Shown: piece after piece, positions 57,001 through 64,000 of the stretch | How positions within the stretch are numbered: position 1 is the stretch's first letter | Layout: every line of letters starts with the position of its first letter | DNA from: Massilia sp. 9096 | Lineage (GTDB): Bacteria; Pseudomonadota; Gammaproteobacteria; Burkholderiales; Burkholderiaceae_D | Direction of reading: 5' to 3' | DNA: 64,000 bases | Assembly (NCBI RefSeq): GCF_000745265.1 | Contig: NZ_JQNN01000001.1 | Span: 3,410,001 to 3,474,000 of the forward strand | Notes under the pieces: generated by a model | What the model saw: only the letters and a program-made list of their open reading frames with translations | Databases searched by the model: none | What the model was told of the DNA's origin: nothing | Position numbers and translations under genes: made by a program

Positions 57001-59223
57001 ATGCCCCGTTCAGATTCATTGCAGTCCAGCCATCGTCATGCCCAGCACCGTCCGGCCGTCATTCCGCTGGTCCTGGCCGCGCTGGTCTTCCTTGCGGTCC
57101 TGATCGTCACCTATGCGGTGGCCGAGAGCGCGCGCCGCGCCACGCGTACCGACCTGGAAGACGACTTCGACTACCGCGCGCGCGACTTTTCCAGCGCCAT
57201 CGTGCGCCGCATGAACGTCTACGAGGAGGTGCTGGAGGCCACGCGCGGCTTCCTGCGCGGCTCGCCCGAGGTCAGCAACGCCGACTTCGCCGACTATTTC
57301 ACGCTGCTGCGGCTGAAGGAGCGCTTTCCCGGCATCGAGGCGCTCGGCATCGCCGCGATCGCGCCTTCCGGACCGCACGACGTGAAGACCACGGTCACGC
57401 ATATCCTGCCGCTCGACGAGCGCAACCGGCGCGCGCTCGGCTACGACATGTTCAGCGAACCGGTGCGGCGCGCGGCGATGGAGGCGGCGCGCGACAGCGG
57501 CCGCGCCGCCGCCACCGGCAAGGTGACGCTGGTGCAGGAAGGCGCGCGCACGGGTGCCGCCGCCCCTTCGGGCTTTTTGCTGTACGTGCCGGTCTACCGC
57601 AGCGGCGCGCCGCGCGAATCGGTCGAGGGGCGCCGCACCGCCATCCTCGGCTGGGTCTACTCGCCGTTCCGCATGGACAACCTGATGCGCGGCCTGGGCG
57701 GCGAACAGGCCGGCGACCTCGAGATCGAACTCTACGACGGCGCCGCCGCCGCGGAAGGCGCCCTGCTCTACCGCTCGTCCAACGTGCGCGCACCGGGCAG
57801 CCGCCACCATTTCAAGTATGACGCCACCATCGACACCGCCGGACGCCACTGGCTGCTGCGGGTGCGCTCGTCGGCGCGTTTCGAGTCGACGCTCGGCAAG
57901 CGTCACACGCTCGCGATCGCGCTGACCGGCCTCGGCCTGGGTCTGCTGCTGTCGCTGGTGGTGTGGCTGCTGGCCACCGAACGGCGGCGCGCGCTGCAGC
58001 TGGCCGATGCCATGACGCTCGAGCTGCGCGTCTCGCGCGACCGCATCGACGCCGAACGCGAGCGCATCCGCCTGATCCTGCAGAACGCGTACCACGCCTT
58101 CGTCGGCGTCGACCCGGCCGGACGCATCACCGATTGGAACCGCCAGGCCTGCAAGCTGTTCGGCTGGCGCGACGAGGAGGCGCTTGGCCGCGACGCGCTC
58201 GAGCTGCTGCTGCCGCAAGCACAGCGCGACGACCTGCGCGCCTGCCTGCTGCGCCTGGCCGACGGCGGCCGCTGCGAGATGCTGGCCGGGCCGACCGAGA
58301 TGACGCTGCTCGAGCGCCACGGCGAGGAAATCCCGGTCGAGATCGCGATCACCGCGCAGAATACGCCGCAGGGTTTCGCCATCACCGCGTTCGTGCGCGA
58401 CATCCGCCCGCGCAAGCAGGCCGAGGAGCGCGAGCGCCAGCGCCAGCAGCGCCTGGACGAAGCGCGCGCGGCCCTGGTGCGCTCGCAAAAGCTGGAAGCG
58501 GTCGGCCACATGACCGGCGGCGTGGCGCACGACTTCAACAACATCCTGCACATCATCAGCGCCAACGTGCAGCTCATGCTGCGCAACGAAGAAGGCGTCC
58601 GCAAGCGCCTGCTCAGCATCATGGATGCGGTCGAGCGCGGCAAGAAGCTGACCGGCCAGCTGCTGGCCTTCGCCCGGCGCCAGCCGCTGCATCCGAGCGT
58701 GGTGCGGCTGACCGACATGATCGAGCGCATGGACAGCCTGCTGCACCGCGCCGCCGGCGATGCGGTCGAGATCCGCTTCGCCATCCCGTCCGAGCCGTGG
58801 AACGCGCTGGTCGACCCGAACCAGCTGGAAAACGTGCTGCTCAACCTGGTGATCAACGCGCGCGACGCGATGGAGCACGGCGGCGCGATCACGATCGCGC
58901 TGGCCAACCTGACGGTGGCGCCGGGCGACGCCATGGCCGACACCGGCGTCAGGCCGGGCGAATTCGTCACCGTGGCGGTGAGCGACACCGGCAGCGGCAT
59001 GCCGCCTGAAGTGATGGAGCGCGCCTTCGAGCCCTTCTTCACCACCAAGCCCGAGGGCAAGGGCACCGGCCTGGGCCTGTCCATGGCGCACGGCTTCGTC
59101 AAGCAGAGCGGCGGCCATATCCGCCTGTCCAGCACGCCGGACAAGGGCACGACCGTCACGCTGTTCCTGCCGCGCGCGCGGCAGGACACGCCGGACCCGG
59201 TGTTCGCGCCAGTGCCGCACTGA
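57001..59223 (+). CDS. Membrane sensor histidine kinase (CHASE-PAS-HisKA-HATPase)
   Basis: A 740-residue inner-membrane kinase. TM1 about 18-40, periplasmic CHASE domain about 60-285 (FSSAIVRRMNVYEEVLEATRGFL (abridged), FPGIEALGIA, GFLLYVPVYR, LGWVYSPFRM), TM2 about 302-325, PAS about 350-465 (GRITDWNRQACKLFGW), phospho-acceptor H510 in GGVAHDFNNIL, N box NLVINARDAME, G boxes DTGSGMPPE and GTGLGLSMAHGF. CHASE domains bind small extracellular ligands such as cytokinin-like or other low-molecular signals. No receiver domain and no partner regulator nearby. ATG 57001 chosen over 56920 because TM1 then follows a normal short N-terminus. Confidence 0.88.
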   Translation: MPRSDSLQSSHRHAQHRPAVIPLVLAALVFLAVLIVTYAVAESARRATRTDLEDDFDYRARDFSSAIVRRMNVYEEVLEATRGFLRGSPEVSNADFADYFTLLRLKERFPGIEALGIAAIAPSGPHDVKTTVTHILPLDERNRRALGYDMFSEPVRRAAMEAARDSGRAAATGKVTLVQEGARTGAAAPSGFLLYVPVYRSGAPRESVEGRRTAILGWVYSPFRMDNLMRGLGGEQAGDLEIELYDGAAAAEGALLYRSSNVRAPGSRHHFKYDATIDTAGRHWLLRVRSSARFESTLGKRHTLAIALTGLGLGLLLSLVVWLLATERRRALQLADAMTLELRVSRDRIDAERERIRLILQNAYHAFVGVDPAGRITDWNRQACKLFGWRDEEALGRDALELLLPQAQRDDLRACLLRLADGGRCEMLAGPTEMTLLERHGEEIPVEIAITAQNTPQGFAITAFVRDIRPRKQAEERERQRQQRLDEARAALVRSQKLEAVGHMTGGVAHDFNNILHIISANVQLMLRNEEGVRKRLLSIMDAVERGKKLTGQLLAFARRQPLHPSVVRLTDMIERMDSLLHRAAGDAVEIRFAIPSEPWNALVDPNQLENVLLNLVINARDAMEHGGAITIALANLTVAPGDAMADTGVRPGEFVTVAVSDTGSGMPPEVMERAFEPFFTTKPEGKGTGLGLSMAHGFVKQSGGHIRLSSTPDKGTTVTLFLPRARQDTPDPVFAPVPH

Positions 59224-59237
59224 CGCCAGCAGGCGTC
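59222..59237 (+). terminator. Hairpin overlapping the histidine kinase stop codon
   Basis: GACGCC-AGCA-GGCGTC, a perfect 6-bp stem that begins inside the TGA. No T run; weak candidate terminator. Confidence 0.35.
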
Positions 59238-59323
59238 GAGGCGGCGGCCGAGCAAACTGAACGTGCGCCGCTCAGGTACTGCGGGCCGCTACACTGGGCT
59301 TTGATTTTTGCAGGAGCGATTCA

Positions 59324-60613
59324 ATGGCACAGACTCAACACTGCGACGCGCGCAAGGTACTGCCGCGCGTCGGCGGCTTCGACAGCACGCTGTCCCTGCT
59401 GCGCGAGGGCTACCGCTTCGTGCCGCGCCGCTGCGAGGAGCTCGGCGCCGACGCCTTCAGCACCCGCATCATGCTGCAGCAGGCCCTGTGCGTGCGCGGC
59501 GAGGACGCGGCGCGCATGTTCTACCAGCCCGGCCGCTTCACGCGCCGCCATGCCCTGCCCGCCACCAGCATGGCGCTGCTGCAGGACTTCGGCAGCGTGA
59601 TGGCGCTGGACGGCGAGCAGCACCGCAAGCGAAAGGCGATGTTCATGTCGTTGTACGGGCCGCTCGAGCGCCAGCGCCTGGTCGGCCTGATCGTGGCCCA
59701 GTTCCGCGCCCACTTCGCGCGCTGGCCCGAGCTGTCTTCGGTCAACGTGCACAAGGCGGCGCAGGAAGTGCTGTGCCATGCGACCTGCCAATGGGCCGGC
59801 GTGCCGGTCGCGCTCGACGAAGTGCGCCAGCGCACCGCGGAATTTGCCGCGATGATCGACGCCGCCGGCTCGGCCGGACCGCGCAACTGGCGCGCCCTGC
59901 TGATCCGAAACCGCACTGAACACTGGGCGCGCGCGCTGATCGACGCCGTGCGCGCCGGCCGGATCCAGCCGGCCTTCGACAGCCCCCTGAACGTGATCGC
60001 GCGCCACCGCGACGCCGACGGCCAGCTCATCAGCCGCAAGGACGCGGCGGTGGAACTGATCAACATCCTGCGCCCGACCGTGGCGGTGGCGCGCTACATC
60101 GCCTTTGCCGTGCTGGCGCTGCACCAGCATCCGGAATACCGGCTGCGCGCCGCGAGCGCCGGCGACGAGTGGCTGACCATGTTCGCGCAGGAGGTGCGGC
60201 GCTTCTATCCGTTCATCCCGGTGATGGGCGGACGCGCCCAGCACGACTTCGAATGGCGCGGCATGCAGGTGGAAAAAGGGACGTGGGTGCTGCTCGACCT
60301 GTACGGGACCGACCACCACCCGGACATCTGGGGCGACCCCGAGGTGTTCCGCCCGGAGCGTTTCGAGCGCTGGCAGAGCAGCGGCTTCGACTTGATCGCG
60401 CAAGGCGGCGGCGACCACTATTCGGGCCACCGCTGTCCCGGCGAATTCATCACGATGGACATCGTCAAGGCGGCAGTCAAGCTGTTCGCCGCCGAGATCG
60501 AATACGAAGTGCCGCCCCAGGACCTGTCGATCGATCTGGGGCGGGTGCCGACCCTGCCCACCAGCGGCATGCTGGTCGAGCGGGTGCGGCTGCTGGGTGC
60601 AGCCGAATCGTAA
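59324..60613 (+). CDS. Cytochrome P450 of the CYP152 fatty-acid peroxygenase type
   Basis: A 429-residue soluble P450. The heme-binding motif is GGGDHYSGHRCPGEF with the thiolate ligand C371. In place of the usual acid-alcohol pair, the I helix has R250-P251 in NILRPTVAVARY. This Arg-Pro pair is the hallmark of CYP152 enzymes (P450-BSbeta, OleT), where Arg binds the fatty-acid carboxylate and H2O2 serves as oxidant. The residue deciding hydroxylation versus decarboxylation lies in the N-terminal part; the QHRKRKAMF segment (about residues 98-106) has His as in P450-BSbeta's homologous region or OleT, but alignment is needed. RBS AGGAG 8 bp upstream. Confidence 0.9.
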   Translation: MAQTQHCDARKVLPRVGGFDSTLSLLREGYRFVPRRCEELGADAFSTRIMLQQALCVRGEDAARMFYQPGRFTRRHALPATSMALLQDFGSVMALDGEQHRKRKAMFMSLYGPLERQRLVGLIVAQFRAHFARWPELSSVNVHKAAQEVLCHATCQWAGVPVALDEVRQRTAEFAAMIDAAGSAGPRNWRALLIRNRTEHWARALIDAVRAGRIQPAFDSPLNVIARHRDADGQLISRKDAAVELINILRPTVAVARYIAFAVLALHQHPEYRLRAASAGDEWLTMFAQEVRRFYPFIPVMGGRAQHDFEWRGMQVEKGTWVLLDLYGTDHHPDIWGDPEVFRPERFERWQSSGFDLIAQGGGDHYSGHRCPGEFITMDIVKAAVKLFAAEIEYEVPPQDLSIDLGRVPTLPTSGMLVERVRLLGAAES

Positions 60614-60616
60614 CTC

Positions 60617-61069
60617 TTAGTCGCGGATCAGGCGGCCTTCGGCGACACGCACGCGCTCGCCGCCACGGAAGCGCGGGGCGCCCTGCTCGGTGAAGGTACG
60701 GTAGCCGCCGCGCGCCATCTTGACGCGCACGTCGGTGTAGGTCTGCGATTTCATGTTGCGCTCGACGTGGTTGCCGGCATACGCGCCGCCCGCGGCGCCG
60801 GCCACGGTCGCCAGGGTCTGGCCGCGGCCGCTGCCGACCTGGTGGCCCAGGATACCGCCGAGCAAGGCACCGCCGACCGCGCCCACGCCGCTGCCGCGTT
60901 CGGCTGCGCGCTCGTAGTTATGGGTCGACACGACCGTGCCGCAGTTCATGCAGGCGGCTTCGGAATGGTGTTGCGGCGCGGCCTGGCTCAGCGACGGCAC
61001 GGCGCCGGCCGCCAGCAGGGCGGCGGAAAAAGCGGTACTGGCGGTGAAACGGGTGACGAACGATTTCAT
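60617..61069 (-). CDS. Glycine-zipper 2TM domain protein (periplasmic/outer membrane)
   Basis: A 150-residue exported protein. Signal peptide about 1-36 ending SQAAPQ. The centre has a glycine zipper, GVGAVGGALLGGILG then VAGAAGGAYAGNHVE, as in SlyB/Rickettsia 17-kDa-type proteins. The C-domain ends with RVRVAEGRLIRD, typical of the betaproteobacterial family. It lacks a lipobox Cys at the cleavage site; the Cys pair ACMNCG is just after it. Start at 61069 has GGGAG at good spacing. Probably stabilises the envelope. Confidence 0.85.
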   Translation of the reverse strand: MKSFVTRFTASTAFSAALLAAGAVPSLSQAAPQHHSEAACMNCGTVVSTHNYERAAERGSGVGAVGGALLGGILGHQVGSGRGQTLATVAGAAGGAYAGNHVERNMKSQTYTDVRVKMARGGYRTFTEQGAPRFRGGERVRVAEGRLIRD

Positions 61070-61209
61070 GATTTTCTCCCTCACATTGTTTTAACAAGCA
61101 TGATTACAGCATAGTGAGCACGATTAGATGGAGAAATAGTAAAACGGTATCAATTGCAAGCATCTGTAACGAACTTGGCAATTATCCTTGCCCTGCCGCC
61201 CCACTTCCC
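61070..61209. other. Intergenic, 140 bp, no gene seen
   Basis: AT-richer spacer containing the promoter of the glycine-zipper gene (minus strand). No clear operator or RNA gene was recognised. Confidence 0.4.
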
Positions 61210-61395
61210 TCAACGCCTGGCTTTGCGACGCGTCCGCCACTGCTTCATCGGCGTAGAGTGATACCACTGGAATCCAATCCAGAAAATCGATGCCAGAGCG
61301 GCCAGCGGCGGCAATGCGCTCGCAAACCAGCCGAATACCGTGGCGCCCGCCGACAACAGCGAAATGCCCTCAAGGATGACTTTGAGGTTGCCCAT
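61210..61395 (-). CDS. Small holin-like membrane protein (61 aa)
   Basis: A 61-residue protein: MGNLKVILEGISLLSAGATV, two hydrophobic stretches (GISLLSAGATVFGWFASALP and LAALASIFWIGFQWYH), then a basic tail WRTRRKARR. This layout resembles small phage holins, but also many unrelated small membrane proteins. It has an excellent Shine-Dalgarno (GGAGGGAAG) 4 bp before ATG 61395, supporting expression. It is divergent from a phage-type repressor, so it may be what the repressor controls. Confidence 0.6.
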   Translation of the reverse strand: MGNLKVILEGISLLSAGATVFGWFASALPPLAALASIFWIGFQWYHSTPMKQWRTRRKARR

Positions 61396-61517
61396 GATCT
61401 TCCCTCCAGATGAATGTCGTGCTCTAAACACGGCGTTGATGCACGTCCGCACGCCCGCGCAGACGCTCCCATACTGTTGTTTTCGCTCAATATACAAACA
61501 GTCGGGCTATGCATTAT

Positions 61518-61568
61518 TAAACATCATGTTTATAATCGAAGTCAACAAGATGTGTAACACTGTGTGTT
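61518..61568. promoter_or_regulatory. Two palindromic operators and a -10 box before the S24 repressor
   Basis: TAAACAT-C-ATGTTTA (61518-61532) is a perfect 15-bp palindrome. AACAC-TGT-GTGTT (61556-61568) is a second, sharing the AACA/TGTT ends; centres are 37 bp apart. A perfect TATAAT (61531-61536) overlaps the first and faces the repressor gene, and the second sits 8 bp before its ATG. Autoregulation and control of the divergent small gene are expected. Confidence 0.65.
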
Positions 61569-61575
61569 TAGTTAA

Positions 61576-62328
61576 ATGGACAATCCGCTCATGCACGAAC
61601 AGATGAAACGCCTCTACGAGGCAGCCGAAGCGCTGGCGGGTTTGAAGACCCAGGCGGAGATCGCCCGGGCCCTGAACCAGTCGCAGCAAACGGTCAACAA
61701 TTGGGAAGCGCGGGGCATCTCGAAAGCGGGTTTGCTGAAGGCGCAAAGCGCGATCGGCTGCTCCGCTACCTGGCTCGAGACCGGCGCCCCGCCGATGGCG
61801 CTGGCGCCGCACCTGGCCGATAAGGGTGCGCCGGCGTTCGCCGCGGCCAGCCCCGACCATCCCTTCCTGACCGATGCCCGGGGCGTGCGCATCGGCGACG
61901 AACCCGACACCATCCCGATCCGGCGCGTGAGCCTGAAGCTGCACGCCGGCGTGACCGGCTTCGAGACCGAACCGGAGCTGGAAGACGGCGGCGTGCTGCA
62001 CATGCCGCGCGCCGTCATCGAGGCGCACCGGCTGGCGCCGCACCAGCTGCTGGCGATCCGCGTGCGCGGCCAGAGCATGGAACCGATGATGTTCGAGGAT
62101 GACGTGGTGGTCGTGAACACCGCGGACAAGGAGCCGGTCAGCCGCGAGATCTACGCCGTCAACTTCAATGGCGAAGCCCTCGTCAAGCAGCTCCTGCGGC
62201 GCAACAACGAATGGTTCCTGCAATCGATGAACCCGGACTTCGGCCCGGTCAACGTACGCAGCGGCCAGTGCAGCATCGTCGGGCGCGTGGTCTACCAGCC
62301 GGGCCGGGTGCTGACCGGGCGGCTGTAA
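61576..62328 (+). CDS. S24/LexA-type phage-like repressor with HTH domain
   Basis: A 250-residue repressor. HTH at about 24-45 (KTQAEIARALNQSQQTVNNW, a Xre/bacteriophage CI-repressor helix). S24 peptidase domain from about 120: candidate self-cleavage site A124-G125 in KLHAGVTGF, catalytic S167 in RVRGQSMEPMM, and general-base K204 in ALVKQLL. All parts needed for RecA-stimulated autocleavage are visible. Likely controls its own gene and the divergent small membrane protein gene. No other phage genes are present, so this is either a domesticated repressor or a prophage scar. Confidence 0.88.
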   Translation: MDNPLMHEQMKRLYEAAEALAGLKTQAEIARALNQSQQTVNNWEARGISKAGLLKAQSAIGCSATWLETGAPPMALAPHLADKGAPAFAAASPDHPFLTDARGVRIGDEPDTIPIRRVSLKLHAGVTGFETEPELEDGGVLHMPRAVIEAHRLAPHQLLAIRVRGQSMEPMMFEDDVVVVNTADKEPVSREIYAVNFNGEALVKQLLRRNNEWFLQSMNPDFGPVNVRSGQCSIVGRVVYQPGRVLTGRL

Positions 62329-62332
62329 CGCC

Positions 62333-62617
62333 ATGAAGATCGAGGTGGCGGTCGCCGAGCTGTGCAGCGTGCGCCTGGCGCTGGCTTTCGTGGATGCGGC
62401 GTGGGTGCGGCCGGGACCGGGGGACGCCTTGATCGCCCGCCTCGGCCCCTACCTGCCGCCGCTGCCGCTGATGCTGGTGGACGCCGGCGGCGGCGTGCAC
62501 GCGCACTTCCAGACCGGCGTGTTCGCGGCCCTCGCGGCCCTGGCGCGCGGCGGCTTGACGCCGTTCACGGTCGACCTGGACTTGCCGCCGCCATCGCACG
62601 AGCCGCCGCCGTTCTAG
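62333..62617 (+). CDS. Small hypothetical protein (94 aa) coupled to the repressor gene
   Basis: A 94-residue protein starting 5 bp after the repressor stop and ending in a Pro-rich tail SHEPPPF. Central part LPPLPLMLVDAGGGVHAHFQ and a final LDLPPPS. No signal peptide or known motif. I do not recognise it. Tight spacing suggests translation coupled to the repressor, and a strong terminator follows. Confidence 0.6.
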   Translation: MKIEVAVAELCSVRLALAFVDAAWVRPGPGDALIARLGPYLPPLPLMLVDAGGGVHAHFQTGVFAALAALARGGLTPFTVDLDLPPPSHEPPPF

Positions 62618-62654
62618 CCTCGCACGCGCGGGCGCATGACGCGCGCGTGCGAGG
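62618..62654. terminator. Bidirectional terminator between convergent genes
   Basis: CCTCGCACGCGCG (62618-62630) pairs perfectly with CGCGCGTGCGAGG (62642-62654), loop of eleven, filling the gap between the 94-residue gene and the GH3 gene. Confidence 0.8.
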
Positions 62655-62663
62655 GTCGCTGCT

Positions 62664-64000
62664 TTACTGCGGCAGCGCCTGCGCCGTGCCGGTCACCGTC
62701 AGGCGCGCCGTCACGTTCTGCGCATGACGCGGCTGGCCGCCGCCGAGATACAGCTTGTAGCCGCCCGGGACCAGCTTGCGCACGCCCTGCGCATCGACCA
62801 GCGACAACGCACGCGCGTCCAGGCTCAGGCTGACCTGGCGATGCTCGCCGGCTTTCAGATGCACGCGGCGCATCCCGGCCAGCACCGGGTTGGCGCGGTC
62901 GTTCGGCTTTTCGACGTACAGCTGCACCACCTCGTCGCCATCGCGCTTGCCGGTGTTGGCGACGTCGACCGTGACATCGACCCTGAGCTGCGCAGCATCG
63001 CCGGCGCGCACCGAGGCCGTCGACAGCGTCGGCGTCGCGTAGCGGAAGGTGGTGTAGCTCAGGCCGTGGCCGAACGGGTACAGCACCTCGCCCTTGAAGT
63101 AGCGGTAGGTGCGCCCGTCCATGCGGTAGTCGCCAAAGGCCGGCAGCTGGTCGGCCGATTTATAGAAGGTCACCGGCAAGCGTCCGGCCGGGCTGTAGTC
63201 ACCGGCGATCAGGCCGGCCACGGCCTGGCCGCCCTCTCCGCCCGGATACCAGGCTTCGACGATGGCCGGCACATGCTTGTCGGCCCAGTTGACCGACAAG
63301 GCGCTGCCGTTCATCAGCACCAGCACGACCGGCTTGCCGGCCGCGTTCACGCGCTCGAGCAGCTGCTCCTGCGGCGCCGGCAGGTCCAGGCTGGTGCGGT
63401 CGCCGCCATTAAAGCCCGGCACCTTGATCTTGAGTTCCTCGCCTTCCAAGCTTGCGTTCAGGCCGCCCACGAACACGACCAGGTCGGCCCGGCGCGCCAG
63501 CTCGACCGCTTCCTGGCCCATGTCGACGGGCGGGCTCCAGACCAGCTTCTGGTCGCCGCGCGCGCCGCGCTGCACGGCCTCGATCCGGATCGGCACCACC
63601 TGCCCGGCCTGCAGGGTCGCGCTGCCGGCTTCCAGCGACGGCGAATCCATCACGTCCCAGGCATCGACGATCTGCTTGCCGCCCAGCCAGATGCGGTAAG
63701 GACCGGTGCTCATGTAGCGCAGGCGATAGGTGCCCGCTCCCTGCGCCTTGAAGAAGCCGGTCCAGCGGATCGACGAATTGCGCTTGTCGTCCTGCCAGTC
63801 GACGCGGGCGTTGCGCTCGACCGTGCTCGATGCCGGCGCGCCGGCCAGCTCGGCGCCATTGAAATGCTCGGCCTTCAAGCCCGGCGTCGTGCAGGCGGCG
63901 TCCGCGCACAGCACGCCGTCCGGCACCGGCGGCTCGGCCGGACCGGCCAGGCCGGTGCCCGGCGCATAGTCGACCTGCGCGTCCGGGAAGCGCGCACGGA
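62664..64000 (-). CDS. Glycoside hydrolase family 3 beta-glucosidase, C-terminal part (5' end outside window)
   Basis: At least 445 residues of a GH3 enzyme; the frame runs off the right edge. From the edge: a GH3 C-domain strand (AQVDYAPGTGL), an inserted PA14 domain (about the next 130 residues: LKAEHFNGAEL, IRWTGFFKAQGAGTYRLR (abridged), SPSLEAGSATLQAGQ), then the rest of the GH3 C-domain (LVVFVGGLNASLEGEEL with the Glu-bearing loop, VVLVLMNGSALSVNW, WYPGGEGGQAVAGL) and a fibronectin-III-like domain (YPFGHGLSYTTF, VANTGKRDGDEVVQLY). PA14 insertion is typical of secreted or periplasmic beta-glucosidases/xylosidases that bind oligosaccharides. The signal peptide and nucleophile Asp domain are not visible. 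Confidence 0.92.
   Translation of the reverse strand, partial: RARFPDAQVDYAPGTGLAGPAEPPVPDGVLCADAACTTPGLKAEHFNGAELAGAPASSTVERNARVDWQDDKRNSSIRWTGFFKAQGAGTYRLRYMSTGPYRIWLGGKQIVDAWDVMDSPSLEAGSATLQAGQVVPIRIEAVQRGARGDQKLVWSPPVDMGQEAVELARRADLVVFVGGLNASLEGEELKIKVPGFNGGDRTSLDLPAPQEQLLERVNAAGKPVVLVLMNGSALSVNWADKHVPAIVEAWYPGGEGGQAVAGLIAGDYSPAGRLPVTFYKSADQLPAFGDYRMDGRTYRYFKGEVLYPFGHGLSYTTFRYATPTLSTASVRAGDAAQLRVDVTVDVANTGKRDGDEVVQLYVEKPNDRANPVLAGMRRVHLKAGEHRQVSLSLDARALSLVDAQGVRKLVPGGYKLYLGGGQPRHAQNVTARLTVTGTAQALPQ

Noticed and set aside
61210..62617. Intact prophage
   Set aside because: Only a repressor, one small membrane protein and a small unknown gene are present; there is no integrase, attachment-site repeat or structural gene.

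Overview
The window is GC-rich DNA, densely coded on both strands, with many 1- to 4-bp start/stop overlaps. Protein resemblances point to a betaproteobacterium of the Oxalobacteraceae (Massilia/Telluria/Duganella type); this is inferred from family content only. I saw no rRNA, tRNA, CRISPR array or intact insertion sequence.

Region 1 (1-12.9 kb): a GT9 glycosyltransferase, a broken modA-like gene, and a minus-strand operon for an NAD-linked formate dehydrogenase. That operon encodes a fused diaphorase subunit, a catalytic subunit, the sulfurtransferase FdhD and a complete tungstate ABC transporter, tupB-tupC-tupA. A divergent regulator with a ModE/LysR-like HTH and a binding-protein domain faces it. 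Next come a 33-codon remnant of an acyl-CoA dehydrogenase coupled to an acyl-CoA ligase, and a small conserved protein.

Region 2 (13-25 kb): an unusual GH1-RmlD fusion, a VirK/YbjX protein, the LPS genes waaF, msbA, an O-antigen ligase and a GT2, then dnaE.

Region 3 (25-40 kb): an ABC-transporter-type O-polysaccharide locus. It has three giant multidomain glycosyltransferases, an apparently shrunken FkbM-type methyltransferase with a coiled coil, Wzm, Wzt, and a methyltransferase/coiled-coil protein that may end the chain. The three giants look like paralogues of one ancestral three-module (A-B-C) enzyme, each having lost different modules. trhO lies inside this block.

Region 4 (39.8-50.1 kb): a tightly overlapping nine-gene minus-strand operon. 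It encodes a tandem nucleotidyltransferase, GtrA, a GT2, a GDPD-like protein, a membrane-protein/P-loop-kinase fusion, a HAD phosphatase, a class II aldolase-like protein and two large membrane proteins. It resembles a Gtr-type system that decorates a surface glycan after polymerisation, bundled with genes for making an unidentified activated building block. It is my best candidate for an undescribed pathway.

Region 5 (50-64 kb): a LOV blue-light hybrid histidine kinase, RhlE helicase, an EF-hand low-complexity protein, a Lon-substrate-binding-domain protein, a TonB-receptor pseudogene, a membrane-anchored cupredoxin-like protein, a CHASE-PAS histidine kinase, a CYP152-type P450 peroxygenase, a glycine-zipper lipoprotein-like protein, a small holin-like protein divergent from an S24-type repressor with two palindromic operators, and the C-terminal part of a GH3 beta-glucosidase running off the right edge.

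Two distant promoter regions (15.5 kb and 54.0 kb) each carry three TTAC-containing repeats spaced exactly 10 bp apart, suggesting control by the same response regulator.
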